This document shows, piece by piece, positions 17,549-26,584 of a stretch of 64,000 nucleotides of DNA. The stretch is from contig NZ_SDIC01000005.1 in NCBI RefSeq assembly GCF_004116405.1, positions 186,001-250,000 on the forward strand, in the 5' to 3' direction. The stretch comes from Halegenticoccus tardaugens. GTDB lineage: Archaea; Halobacteriota; Halobacteria; Halobacteriales; Haloferacaceae. Within the stretch, counting starts at the first letter, position 1; every line of letters starts with the position of its first letter. The notes below the pieces were generated by a model. It searched no databases. It saw only the letters and a program-made list of their open reading frames with translations, and was not told the origin of the DNA. Both the position numbers and the translations under genes were made by a program.

Positions 17549-17757
17549 GGTATCTCGCCGCCGACGAGGGCTACATCAAGGGACTTAAGGCGATCGCCGT
17601 CCCGATTACGGACACTGACGGCGATGTCCTCGGCGCGTTGAGCGTCGCCGGGCCCACGTATCGGCTCCAGAACGTCGACCGCGAGACGCGGATCGCCGAC
17701 CTGCTGCTCGACATTTCGAACGAACTGGAGCTGAACGTGAGCTACTCGCGCTTCTGA
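17549..17757 (+). pseudogene. 3' fragment of an IclR-family regulator gene
   Basis: The plus strand encodes the last 69 residues of an IclR-type effector domain, with GLKAIAVPITDTDGDVLGAL, SVAGPTYRL and the final ELELNVSYSRF before a stop. The pattern matches the C-terminus of the intact IclR protein at 28475-29230 ([20 protein letters not shown], then VVELNINY). The N-terminal two thirds are missing, replaced at about 17548 by the truncated kinase gene on the opposite strand. This marks a deletion or inversion junction. Confidence 0.8.
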
Positions 17758-18567
17758 GGGCCCTCGGCGACCGATCGTCTGTCATATTACGGCGCTATCT
17801 CTGTCACGGACTCGTACATCCCCCGAATCCGAACGCTCGGTTCGTCCCCTTTGTTCTGACACACAGAACTCGAAGGCGGGTGGCTCCGTTCCGATCGATC
17901 GAGCGCTTCGTTCGTCAGGTGAGAGCAGCGGCCCATCGCAAGGTAACGTCGGTCGTTCGTCGGCGACGCTCGCTCCATTCGTTCGGCGTGGCTTACAGAA
18001 TTGGGCCTGTCACGGGTAGGCGGTGGCGTCGCAAAACCGCTTTCGCGGAACGAAACATCGTCAACTGTTCCGTTTTCGCGTCCTTACAGGAATCCGGACG
18101 AGCGGCCGTCCGTTCTACGGCCGTCTCGTCCCGCCGTGGCCTCGCTTTTCGTTCTCATATGAAGAACGGATCGCTCGCCGGACGCGTGGACCGATCGACT
18201 TCCGCGCGCGCAGCGAGCGCCTCGAGTGCGTCGTCCCTATCGCGCCCCGACGAGGCGTGGGTGGTCTCGGCACGTTCGAATTCGTCGTCCGGCGCGCGTT
18301 CGGATCGATCGGTTTTCCTCCGATCGCCGCCTCGATCGCCCTGGATCTCCACCCGCGATCTGGAGGCCGGTCGCGCTGCTCGTGGGAGAACCGGTCGGTG
18401 CGGGCGCGTCCTCGAACGAGATCCCGAACCGACGCGCCGTTCTCACCTCGGAAACATCTCCCGGGACCGCGGTCCCGGGCGGACGGGACGAGAAAGGACA
18501 TCCGTTCTCGTTCGATCCGAGCGGTACCGCCGCGTGTGCCGCGGTCTCCGCCGAGTATCCGCCCGAG
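17758..18567. other. gene-free stretch with a 20-base palindrome
   Basis: Open frames exist on both strands, but they are rich in Arg and Ser, lack recognisable motifs, and look like chance frames in GC-rich DNA. The only clear structure is the perfect palindrome cccgggaccgcggtcccggg at 18460-18479. I see no RNA gene or promoter that can be defended. It is probably decayed sequence between remnants of catabolic genes. Confidence 0.5.
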
Positions 18568-18897
18568 TTAGATAGCGACGCCGACGAGCGAGTACGGCGG
18601 GAGCGTCTGTTCGAGTTTGCCCTCGACGTAGACGACGGCCCGGAACCGAAGGAAGGTGCGCTATCCGGTGCCGTCGCACTCGGCGGTCGTTCGGTACCAC
18701 GCCGTCCCGGTGTACTCACGATAGGTCCTCTCTTCTTGCCAGGCGTGGGGGACGGACACCACCTCGGCATCGGCCGGCCAGTCCGTGTCCGGACCCTGGA
18801 AACCGCGTTCGTCGCCGGCGCCATCGGGGTCCGTCACGAACGTCCACTCGCCGTCAAGCCGGGCTGTCACCCTCGGCTGCTCGTCGAACTGGGGCAT
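18568..18897 (-). pseudogene. GH2 glycosidase remnant with internal deletion
   Basis: The first 78 codons (DGEWTFVTDPDG, then ADAEVVSVPHAWQEE and YTGTAWYRT) match the N-terminal sugar-binding domain of GH2 enzymes, and closely match the intact GH2 protein at 49126. A TAG follows at 18661-18663. In the same frame the sequence resumes RTFLRFRAVVYVEGK, the expected continuation of that domain, then jumps to LEQTLPPYSLVGVAI and a stop, a typical C-terminal strand of a glycosidase. So about 800 residues are missing and one nonsense codon is present. Confidence 0.78.
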
Positions 18898-18999
18898 GGT
18901 CTCCCGTACGTTCTCGGGACCCCTGAAAACATCATCGCTACCGTCGTGGGTACACTTGGTAGAACGGAACCGATGAGGTCGTCGCTACCGGGAGTCATT

Positions 19000-19183
19000 T
19001 TATCCGCTGACAATGAGAAACTGTCCGTCATCGACCCAGAGTTCGTGTCCGTTGGCGTAGTCGCTGGCGGACGATGACGGTCGCCCCCTTGTCCGCGATC
19101 TTTCCGGCAAGCGCCTTCCCGTTATCGCCTCCGGTACCTATTACGAGTGCGAGGCGGTCGGATACGTCGATGTCACGCGCCAT
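19000..19183 (-). pseudogene. short-chain dehydrogenase remnant, middle deleted
   Basis: The frame from 19183 begins MARDIDVSDRLALVIGTGGD and continues GKALAGKIADKGATVIV, an SDR N-terminus with a damaged TGxxxGIG motif. At about 19070 the sense switches to another frame that reads ASDYANGHELWVDDGQFLI and ends at 19000, which is a classic SDR C-terminus. About 190 residues are therefore missing, and the two ends were joined out of frame. It is nonfunctional. Confidence 0.78.
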
Positions 19184-19301
19184 TCGTCTATCGAGTTAGT
19201 TAATTCGACCTGCCGGCCGCAACTGCGGCGCCGCGAACGGTCGAATGTCGACGGAAAAGTGGACGTCAATGCGTGCGAAAGGAGGTCGGATGTCGGTCGG
19301 G

Positions 19302-20795
19302 TTACTGGATCGAGATGCCGGCAACCGTTGACGGTTCCAGTTCCGTGGTCAGGACGCCGTCCTCGACGCTGACGTCGAGGTCGGCGGCGGTGAACTCGTC
19401 AGCGTTGTCGGCGTCGACGACGAGGTCGGGCTCCTGATCCTCGAACAGGACTTTCGCGTCCACGTCAGCCACGTCGTCGCCCCCGATGCCGATTTCGACG
19501 GTGTGCGTACTGCGGGTGTCCAGGTTCGTCACGGTGACGTACGTCTCGCCGTCATCGCTGACAGAGGCCGAGGCGCCAACGAGCGGCAGTTCGTCATCGC
19601 CGACGTTGCGGGTGGGCGCCTCGACGGACGTCTGGACGGCCTCGTTACCCTTGTGGGGCGCGTACAGGTCGAAGACGTGGTAAGTTGGGCGCGCCCACGC
19701 CTCGTCACCCTCCGTCTCAACCAGACACTGGAGGACGTTGACCGTCTGGGCGATGTTGGACATCGTCATCACGTCGGCGTGGTCGTTGAAGACGTCGAGG
19801 ACAGCCGCGGCCGATAAGGCGTCGACGACGGTCCCCGGCTGTTCGAGCCCGCTCTCGGCGACGGCCTCGGTGTGCCAGGCGCCCCACTCGTCAATGATGA
19901 CGCCGATGTCGCGGGTGGTGGCGAAGGCGTCGATAGTCGCGGCGATGCGCTCGATGTGGTCCTCCATCTCGAGGGCCTCGACGAGGAACTGGTCGTAGTC
20001 GTTCTCGTCTGCCTCCGCGACGGACATCGTCCGGCCGTAGTAGTGGTGCAGCGTGAGGTGGTCGAGGGGGAACTCGACGCCCCAGCTCGACTGGCCGACC
20101 TCCTCCATGAAGCGGTGGTTCCACTCGTGGTCCTTGAATCCGCACGCGATCAGTTCGAGGTCGTCGTCGACCATGAGGTTGTCCATGGACCCGACGTAGG
20201 TTGCGAACCGACGGTACTCGCGGGCGTACTGCTCGGGCGACATCCGGCCGCCACAGCCCCAGTTCTCGTTCCCGATACCCCAGTAGGGGACCTCGTAGGG
20301 TTCGTCGCGTCCGTTCTCGCGACGGCGATTCGCGAGTTCGGTGTCGCCGTCGTAGCAGGCGTACTCGACCCAGTCGGCCGCCTCCTGCGGGTCGCCGGAG
20401 CCGACGTTGGTCGCCAGGTACGGCTGCGTCCCCACGCGTTCGCAGAACTCCAAGAACTCGTCGGTCCCAAACGTGTTGGGCTCTTCAGGTGCCTCCGAGC
20501 GGTCCTGGGACCAGAAAAGATTGCGGCGGCGTGGACGGTCCTCGCGGGGACCGACGCCGTCCTCCCAGTGGTAGTCGTCGGCGAAACAGCCGCCGGGCCA
20601 GCGCAGCACCGGCATCTCCAGGTCCGAGAGCAGTGTCATGACGTCCTCGCGGAACCCGTCACCGTCCGCGGACTGGCTGTGCCAGATGCCGTCGTAGATG
20701 CACCGTCCGAGATGTTCGGAGAAGTGACCGTGCAGTTCGGGTTCGATCCGGTCGATACCAGCCTCTGTGTGGACAGTGACGCTCGCGTCTGTCAT
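19302..20795 (-). CDS. alpha-L-arabinofuranosidase, GH51 family
   Basis: A 497-residue glycoside hydrolase that releases terminal arabinofuranosyl groups from arabinans or arabinoxylan. The GH51 landmarks are present: FSEHLGRCIYDGIW near residues 25-38, VLRWPGGCFADDYHWEDG near 63-80, the acid/base Glu in WGIGNENWG near 172, and the nucleophile Glu in VIIDEWGAWH near 298. No signal peptide is seen, so it is cytoplasmic and acts on imported oligosaccharides. A TATA-like tttataat lies about 30 bases upstream of the start. The YesL-like gene and sugar transporter genes precede it on the same strand, so it fits a pentose-glycan cassette. Confidence 0.93.
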   Translation of the reverse strand: MTDASVTVHTEAGIDRIEPELHGHFSEHLGRCIYDGIWHSQSADGDGFREDVMTLLSDLEMPVLRWPGGCFADDYHWEDGVGPREDRPRRRNLFWSQDRSEAPEEPNTFGTDEFLEFCERVGTQPYLATNVGSGDPQEAADWVEYACYDGDTELANRRRENGRDEPYEVPYWGIGNENWGCGGRMSPEQYAREYRRFATYVGSMDNLMVDDDLELIACGFKDHEWNHRFMEEVGQSSWGVEFPLDHLTLHHYYGRTMSVAEADENDYDQFLVEALEMEDHIERIAATIDAFATTRDIGVIIDEWGAWHTEAVAESGLEQPGTVVDALSAAAVLDVFNDHADVMTMSNIAQTVNVLQCLVETEGDEAWARPTYHVFDLYAPHKGNEAVQTSVEAPTRNVGDDELPLVGASASVSDDGETYVTVTNLDTRSTHTVEIGIGGDDVADVDAKVLFEDQEPDLVVDADNADEFTAADLDVSVEDGVLTTELEPSTVAGISIQ

Positions 20796-20904
20796 ACAGG
20801 TAGAACTGATCCAGGCAGATTATAAAATAACCGGTCGCGGCGGTTGGCGGCAGGTGATCCGGCGCAGGCGGTCCGGCGACGGGTGGTCCGGCGACCGAGA
20901 CTAG

Positions 20905-21573
20905 TCAGTTCGCACCCCGGGTGCCGTCGGCTGACGCGTAGATCGACTGGTCTTGCTCGGTTGCCTGCTCGTGCTCGGGCGGTTCAAGGAGGACGTGGAC
21001 GTGGAACGCGGCGGCGAATCCGGCGAAGACGAGCGCGAACGCGATGGTCAGCAGGCCGGCGACGAGGAAGGCGACGACCGTCGCCATCGCGAGCGTGACG
21101 GCGCCAACGGCGTTCGCGCTCGTCCAGCGAAACCCGGCCCGGACGGACGATTCGAGATCACCGCCCGTGGCCAGGCCGACGAACGTCGGTACGAGGACGA
21201 GCGCCGTGTACGCGGCGGCGTAGGCCGATCCGACCGAGAGGACGAGCAAGAACGTCGACGGACTCACGAAGTACTCCAGGGCGTACAGCACGGAGACGAC
21301 CGCGAGGACGAGCGGGACGCCGGAGAGCAGCGCCGTCGAGACGCCGTGGCGCTTCAGGACCGAGACGACCCGCTCCCGGTCGAAGGCGTACGTCTCCCGG
21401 AGTGAGACGACTGCGGCGTAGGCTCCGAGCGTCGCCGGCCCGACCGTGATCAGCGGGAGCGAGCAGACGAACCAGGCGACGCTCAGCAGGACCATTCGCG
21501 GACCGTACTCGTAGAAGAAGCGCGTCGCGGCGATGAACGAGCGATAGACCGATTTCGAGTCCGCGTCCCTCAT
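20905..21573 (-). CDS. YesL-like (DUF624) membrane protein, copy 1
   Basis: A 222-residue membrane protein with about five hydrophobic segments. It resembles the YesL/DUF624 proteins that accompany CUT1 sugar transporters in bacteria: SLPLITVGPATLGAYA near residue 40 is the most typical stretch. The start at 21573 (MRDADSKS) is preferred to the one four codons upstream. It lies 29 bases after the MalG-like permease gene, on the same strand. A second YesL-like gene (48352-49017) occupies the same position in the decayed plus-strand cassette, which supports a functional link to transport, but the molecular role is not known. Confidence 0.82.
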   Translation of the reverse strand: MRDADSKSVYRSFIAATRFFYEYGPRMVLLSVAWFVCSLPLITVGPATLGAYAAVVSLRETYAFDRERVVSVLKRHGVSTALLSGVPLVLAVVSVLYALEYFVSPSTFLLVLSVGSAYAAAYTALVLVPTFVGLATGGDLESSVRAGFRWTSANAVGAVTLAMATVVAFLVAGLLTIAFALVFAGFAAAFHVHVLLEPPEHEQATEQDQSIYASADGTRGAN

Positions 21574-21601
21574 GACGCGGAGCAATGGGACGGGGCGTTA
21601 A

Positions 21602-22468
21602 CTATGTTACCCCTTGCATCTCGACGGCGGACATGAGCTGGTCCTGTAGCAACAGGAACAGGATGAACAGCGGTCCGGACGCGATCAGCGCCGACGCCAT
21701 CGTCACCGCCGGCTGGTAGGTGAAGTTGTCCCGGAGCACGACGATCCCGATGGGCAGCGTGTAGGCTGCCTCGCTCTGGAGCACGATCAGCGGCCAGAGG
21801 AACTGGTTCCAGCTCCAGACGAAGATGAACAGCGCGAGCGCCGTCAGGATCGACTTCGAGAGCGGCAGGATCAGGTGGGTGTAGATCCGCAGGTTCGAGA
21901 AGCCGTCGAGCTGTGCGGCCTCCTGAAGTTCATAGGGCAGGTCCCGGAAGAACTGGGCCAGGAGGAATACGCCGAGCGGTCCCGCCGCGAACGGCAGGAT
22001 GACGGCGGCGTAGTTGTTCAACAGCCCGAGATCCGAGATGAGGATGTACAGCGGGATGATGTTGACGAAGCCCGGGACCATGAAGCTCGCGATGATCAGG
22101 GCCAGGACGTAACGCTGTCCGGGCCAGTCGAGCCTGGTCAGGGCGAAGGCGATCATCGAGTCGACGAGCAACACGAGCAGCGTCGTCACCGACGCGATGA
22201 TGAGCGTGTTGATCGCCCACTGCGCGATCAGTGACTGGGTCAACAGGTCCGTGAACGCGGCGAACGTAATCGGGTCCGGGATCCAGTGCATCCCCTCGGC
22301 GACGGCCTGCTGCTGGGTCTGCAAGGACGTCGTGATCATGTAGAGGTACGGCACCACGAACAGCAGCGCCGCGCCGTACATGACGACGTGGACGCCGACG
22401 TTCCGCAGGGAGACGTCGCCGACCGTGAACGATTCGAACCGATTTTCCGTGGCTGATGAGTCACTCAT
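21602..22468 (-). CDS. CUT1 sugar ABC transporter permease, MalG-like
   Basis: A 288-residue inner-membrane permease with six predicted membrane segments. The cytoplasmic EAA loop, which docks with the ATPase, reads YELQEAAQLDGFSNLRIY near residues 190-207, followed by the conserved ILPLSKSILTALALF. The C-terminus (LFILFLLLQDQLMSAVEMQG) is typical of MalG/LplC proteins. The gene overlaps the MalF-like gene by 8 bases and belongs to an operon with solute-binding protein, MalF, MalG and YesL-like protein. By context the substrate is probably an arabinose- or xylose-containing oligosaccharide. Confidence 0.92.
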   Translation of the reverse strand: MSDSSATENRFESFTVGDVSLRNVGVHVVMYGAALLFVVPYLYMITTSLQTQQQAVAEGMHWIPDPITFAAFTDLLTQSLIAQWAINTLIIASVTTLLVLLVDSMIAFALTRLDWPGQRYVLALIIASFMVPGFVNIIPLYILISDLGLLNNYAAVILPFAAGPLGVFLLAQFFRDLPYELQEAAQLDGFSNLRIYTHLILPLSKSILTALALFIFVWSWNQFLWPLIVLQSEAAYTLPIGIVVLRDNFTYQPAVTMASALIASGPLFILFLLLQDQLMSAVEMQGVT

Positions 22469-23384
22469 TGTCGCCTCCGAGGAGGTAGTAGTTCGCGATG
22501 GACACCATCACGAGGATGCCCGTCAGGACGTACCCAATGGCGGCGGCGTAGCCGAAGTTCCGCTGGGCGAACGCCGACTCGTAGAGGTACATGACGAGCG
22601 TCTCCGTCGTACTGCCCGGACCGCCCGAGGTCATCACGTACGGCTGTCCGTACACCTGGAACGCCCAAATGATGTTGATAATGACGACGAAGAAGATGGC
22701 GTGTCTGATCTGGGGGACGGTGACGTCCCTAAACTGTCGCCAGGTTCCCGCGCCGTCGAGTTTGGCCGCCTCGTAGAGGTAGTCCGGGACGCTCTGGCGG
22801 GCAGACAGCAGGATGACGAAGCTGAACCCGACGAGCCACCAGACGGTCGTCATCGCGATGGCGGGCATCGCAGTGAGCCGAGTCTGGAGCCACTGGGGCG
22901 GGTTCTCCATGACCATCCCGAGGTAGTGGTTGATCATCCCGTACTGGGTCGAGTACAGGTCGACCCAGACCACCGCCGTCACGGAGACGGTCAGGATGTA
23001 CGGGCTGAAGAAGATGGCCCGGAGCAGGCCCTTCCCCTTGATGTCGCGGTTGACGCCGAGCGCGAGGCTCAGCGCGACCACGACGATAGAGGGGACGGTG
23101 AGCAGTGTGAAGTACCCGGTGTTCCGCAGGGCGTTCCAGAAGTCCGAATCGTTCATGAGCTGCTGGTAGTTCTCGAAGCCGATGAACACCGACTGGGTCG
23201 GATCGATGGCGTTCCAGTCGAACAGGCTCATGTACCCGCCCATTACCAGGGGGTACAGGAGAAAGACGCCGAAGATGACGAGATAGGGAAGCGAGAAGAG
23301 GATGCCCTCGATTAGCTCCTTGCGCGAGCGATTGTCAGAACTGATTACCCCCTTTATCCCGTCGAATCGGTCAGTAACAGACAT
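22461..23384 (-). CDS. CUT1 sugar ABC transporter permease, MalF-like
   Basis: A 307-residue permease with six membrane segments. N-terminal FSLPYLVIFGVFLLYPLVMG is the first segment. The EAA loop reads DYLYEAAKLDGAGTWRQFRDVTVP near residues 205-228. The gene follows the solute-binding protein gene by 21 bases and overlaps the next permease gene. Together with the ATPase encoded divergently at 25022 it completes a CUT1 importer. In Haloferax a related system, XacGHIJK, imports xylose and arabinose; membership in that group is likely but not proven. Confidence 0.92.
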   Translation of the reverse strand: MSVTDRFDGIKGVISSDNRSRKELIEGILFSLPYLVIFGVFLLYPLVMGGYMSLFDWNAIDPTQSVFIGFENYQQLMNDSDFWNALRNTGYFTLLTVPSIVVVALSLALGVNRDIKGKGLLRAIFFSPYILTVSVTAVVWVDLYSTQYGMINHYLGMVMENPPQWLQTRLTAMPAIAMTTVWWLVGFSFVILLSARQSVPDYLYEAAKLDGAGTWRQFRDVTVPQIRHAIFFVVIINIIWAFQVYGQPYVMTSGGPGSTTETLVMYLYESAFAQRNFGYAAAIGYVLTGILVMVSIANYYLLGGDNE

Positions 23385-23405
23385 TGTGTACGTAAACTGG
23401 TGTGC

Positions 23406-24764
23406 TCACGACAGCTGGTTGTTCCACGTCTCGACGCCCTGCTTTAGTGCGTCCTTGGGCGCAGTACTGTGGGAGTAAGCGTCGGTGAACCACGTCCAGT
23501 TACTCTGGGCGAACATGTCCGCATTCGGAAGCTGGGGCCAGTAGGCGAGCTGGTCGTCCTCCGCCATCTCCATGAATTTCTTGAGTGTCTTGTCCCAGAT
23601 GTCGGCCTCCTGTAGTTCGTCACCGTTGAGAATCGGGTTGTACGCCGGCAGGTGACCCGCCTCCGCGCCCCACTCGGGGTTCTCTTGGGCGATCCACTCC
23701 GCGGCCTCGACGGAGGCCTGGATACGCTCTTCGCTAGCGCCCTCCTGATTCGGAAAGACGATCGTGTGGCTGTCGGCCGTCGTCACCAGTTGCTCCGCGT
23801 TCGGGACCCAGTGCGGCTTCTGGAAGCCCCACTCGTAGTCCTGGTCGCCCAAGACGGTGACGAACCAGGTGCCGTTGACCGTCATCGCGATGTTTCCGTT
23901 CCGGAAGCTCTGCTCGACCCGGTCATCGGAGATGTCGGGCTCGTCCCAGTCGCGCTCGCCGGAGATGCTGACGATGTACTCGAGCGCCTCGAGTCCCACG
24001 TCGTCCCCGAAGGTGGCTTCGGTGTAATCGTCGTTGAACATGCTCCCGCCCATCTGGTTGAGCGCCATGAAGTACTGGCGGAAACCGCCGCCATTACCCC
24101 AGTACGGGTCGGGACTGAACGGCTTGGCGTCGGTGTTCTCGAGAATCGCGTTGCAGGCCTCCTCGAACTCACCGAAGTTCTCGAACGGGGGCTTGACGCC
24201 GGCCTCGTTCAGAACGTCCATGTTGTAGTACAGCCCGAGCGGGTGTGAGTCAATCGGGATTGCGTACTGACTACCGTCGAGCATGCACGAATCGAGGATC
24301 GACTGGACGTAGTCGTCCGACGTGACGTAGTCGTCGATGGTCATCAGCGTATCCTGGAAGCGACGCAGGTACGTCGCGTGCGAGATGACCATGTCCGGCG
24401 CCTCGCCGCCCGTCATGGATGTGAACAGCCGGTCGTAGTGGTCGTCCCACGGGGCCCGCTGCCGGTTGATCGTGATCTTGTCGCCGAGGGGTTGTTCCTC
24501 GTTGAACCGGTCGATAATCGCCTTCATGACCTTCCCGTCGCCTCCCCCGAACATGGTCCAGTACGACAGCTCCATGTCGCCGCCGCTGCCGCCGTTACCG
24601 CCACCGCCGCCACCGCCGCCGAGGCCGAAACAGCCGGCGAGACTTGCGATACCAGTCACGCCCGCTGCTTGTAGGAATCGACGACGGCTACGGCTCTCTT
24701 TAGTCGTTCGCCGGTTCGACTCACGGTTAGGACCACTACTACTGTCACTGCTACTAGTTGGCAT
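23406..24764 (-). CDS. sugar-binding lipoprotein of CUT1 ABC transporter
   Basis: A 452-residue extracellular solute-binding protein. The N-terminus has a Tat motif SRRRFLQAAG near residues 28-37, a lipobox LAGC near 44-47 and a long glycine-rich linker, as in haloarchaeal binding lipoproteins. The rest is a family 1 binding protein fold: SYWTMFGGGD near 70, LYYNMDVLNEAG near 178 and NGNIAMTVNGTWFV near 290. The ATG at 24767 gives one extra Met. It is the first gene of the transporter operon and diverges from the ATPase gene. Its C-terminal 110 residues align with the truncated protein at 47081-47426. Confidence 0.93.
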   Translation of the reverse strand: MPTSSSDSSSGPNRESNRRTTKESRSRRRFLQAAGVTGIASLAGCFGLGGGGGGGGNGGSGGDMELSYWTMFGGGDGKVMKAIIDRFNEEQPLGDKITINRQRAPWDDHYDRLFTSMTGGEAPDMVISHATYLRRFQDTLMTIDDYVTSDDYVQSILDSCMLDGSQYAIPIDSHPLGLYYNMDVLNEAGVKPPFENFGEFEEACNAILENTDAKPFSPDPYWGNGGGFRQYFMALNQMGGSMFNDDYTEATFGDDVGLEALEYIVSISGERDWDEPDISDDRVEQSFRNGNIAMTVNGTWFVTVLGDQDYEWGFQKPHWVPNAEQLVTTADSHTIVFPNQEGASEERIQASVEAAEWIAQENPEWGAEAGHLPAYNPILNGDELQEADIWDKTLKKFMEMAEDDQLAYWPQLPNADMFAQSNWTWFTDAYSHSTAPKDALKQGVETWNNQLS

Positions 24765-24991
24765 CACTACCGGATTAGCCCTAATGTTAATAAAGGTTGC
24801 TGTCGTTGTGGCATGGAAGCTTGGGAAGTTCGTAAAATAGACTAGTACTATACCGCAACTAATGTATATGCCTCTGGTTCCCGTCGGATCGTTCCCTGCA
24901 TACGTCTTCGAGCGATGGCGGAGTGGCGCGGATTCATGATTTCCTACTTATGACCTGTGGCTCCGGCGATCGGTTCCCAAGCACGAAAACG

Positions 24992-24999
24992 TTTTTAAA
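24992..24999 (+). promoter_or_regulatory. TATA box of the sugar ABC ATPase gene
   Basis: The AT-rich run tttttaaa lies 23-30 bases before the ATG at 25022, the spacing at which archaeal TATA boxes place transcription start near or on the start codon. It favours a leaderless transcript and decides the start at 25022 over the upstream in-frame ATG at 24923. Confidence 0.65.
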
Positions 25000-25021
25000 T
25001 CACCTCGGCAATAGTTGGGGT

Positions 25022-26158
25022 ATGAGTAAGGTTACCATCGAGAACGTATCAAAGGTTTACGACGATGGCGGCAACGACATTCTCGCCGTCGACGACATCG
25101 ATCTGGACATCCAGGACGGCGAGTTCATGACCATCGTCGGTCCCTCGGGTTCGGGGAAGTCGACGTTGCTGCGAATGATCGCCGGGCTGGAGAGTATCAC
25201 CGACGGGACGATCAGCATCGGTGACCGTGTGGTCAACGACGTCAGCCCGCAGGACCGCGGAACGGCGATGGTGTTCCAAAACTACGCGCTGTACCCCCAC
25301 ATGACCGCCCGGAAGAACATGGCCTACGGGCTGAAACTGACGACGGACCTGGGGAAAGCCGAGATCAACGAGCGCGTTGAGGAGGCCGCCGACATGATGG
25401 GCATCTCCGACCAGCTCGACAAGAAGCCCGGCAGCCTCTCCGGCGGCCAGCAACAGCGCGTAGCGACCGGGCGCGCCATCGTCCGCGACCCTGAGGTGTT
25501 CCTGATGGACGAGCCGCTCAGCAACCTTGACGCGAAACTTCGGATGCACATGCGGACAGAGATTCAGCGCATCCACGAGGACTTGGAAACGACGATCATC
25601 TACGTCACCCACGACCAGGAGGAGGCGATGACGATGTCCGACCGCGTTGCTATCTTCGACATGGGCGAGATCCAGCAGGTGGGAACTCCCGACGAGATCT
25701 ACAACCACCCGACCAACCTCTTCGTCGCCGACTTCATCGGAAGTCCGTCGATGAACACCTTCAACGTCTTGTTCAACGGGTCGACGCTCGTCGGTCCTGA
25801 CTTCGAGTACGAACTCTCCTCGGAGATCATCAATCGCGTCCGCCAGTACGTCGACGACGGTGACGAACTCGTGATGGGTATCCGTCCCGAGGACATCTAC
25901 TTGGCCGACGGCAGCGGTCCCAACGACATCAGCGCGTACCTCGACGTGCTCGAACCCGTCGGCTCCGACAACTACCTCTACTTCCAGGTCGGGGACGACG
26001 AGTGCCGCGTTCGAGTCCCCGGCGACGTCAAGCCCGAGGAGAACAAGGAGGTGTTCATCACGTTCGACGAGGAGAACCTCCACCTCTTCCACCCCGAGGA
26101 CGGGACGAACATCCTCGCCGAGGCCCAGCGCACCGCCCAGCCGGTCGCCGACGACTGA
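25022..26158 (+). CDS. sugar ABC transporter ATP-binding protein (MsmX/UgpC type)
   Basis: A 378-residue ATPase that powers CUT1 permeases. Walker A is GPSGSGKST near residues 40-48, the signature LSGGQQQR near 139-146, Walker B VFLMDEPLSNLDAKLR near 159-174, and the switch His in VTHDQEEA near 197. The C-terminal 130 residues form the MalK-type regulatory domain with VMGIRPEDIYL. The start is set by a TATA box at 24992. It diverges from the solute-binding protein gene and probably serves that operon. It may also have served the decayed transporter at 47-48 kb, which has no ATPase gene nearby. Confidence 0.93.
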   Translation: MSKVTIENVSKVYDDGGNDILAVDDIDLDIQDGEFMTIVGPSGSGKSTLLRMIAGLESITDGTISIGDRVVNDVSPQDRGTAMVFQNYALYPHMTARKNMAYGLKLTTDLGKAEINERVEEAADMMGISDQLDKKPGSLSGGQQQRVATGRAIVRDPEVFLMDEPLSNLDAKLRMHMRTEIQRIHEDLETTIIYVTHDQEEAMTMSDRVAIFDMGEIQQVGTPDEIYNHPTNLFVADFIGSPSMNTFNVLFNGSTLVGPDFEYELSSEIINRVRQYVDDGDELVMGIRPEDIYLADGSGPNDISAYLDVLEPVGSDNYLYFQVGDDECRVRVPGDVKPEENKEVFITFDEENLHLFHPEDGTNILAEAQRTAQPVADD

Positions 26159-26307
26159 TAGCGTCGATCGTACTATTTCTGCGTGGAAGCTGTCTTCGGT
26201 AGGCAAACATGTGAAATGACCCAGTGTCGAGACGGATCGGTACCCACGTACGACCGTCTGTCTGAGAACGACTGCATCTCCGGCTGTTTCCCACAACAAC
26301 GACCGCG

Positions 26308-26583
26308 TTAACCGAGATCTTTCTGCACGAACTCCGCCAGAAACACGATGTCGAATCCGCCGTGTTTCTGGTCGATGGCGTTCAACACCTCCAAACCGCG
26401 TTGACCAGATCTGGACTTCGATTTCATCCCGAACGAACGGGAAATCGGGACGCCATCGAACGAATCTTTCGAGAGTTCAAGCGACGAACCTCCTCGTTCT
26501 CAAACTGTTTCAGCTACGTTGAGCCACAAACCGCTGAAAATTGGCTCCAATCCTTCGCTGCCTGGTTCAATGCTCCTCAGTGA
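26308..26583 (+). pseudogene. C-terminal fragment of an IS6-family transposase
   Basis: The frame reads TEIFLHELRQKHDVESAVF, then FLVDGVQHLQTALTRSGLRF, then ERTGNRDAIERIFREFKRRT and ends AAWFNAPQ. This is the last third of a haloarchaeal IS6-family DDE transposase, including the second Asp (FLVDG) and the Glu (AIERIF) of the triad. The first two thirds are missing. The stop codon is only two bases from the end of the TnpB gene, so the TnpB element probably inserted into or beside this relic. Confidence 0.75.
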
Positions 26584-26584
26584 A

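Noticed and set aside
17880..18575. Plus-strand frame of 231 codons and overlapping minus-strand frames
   Set aside because: The composition is dominated by Arg and Ser, unlike the acidic proteins of this organism, and no motif is visible.
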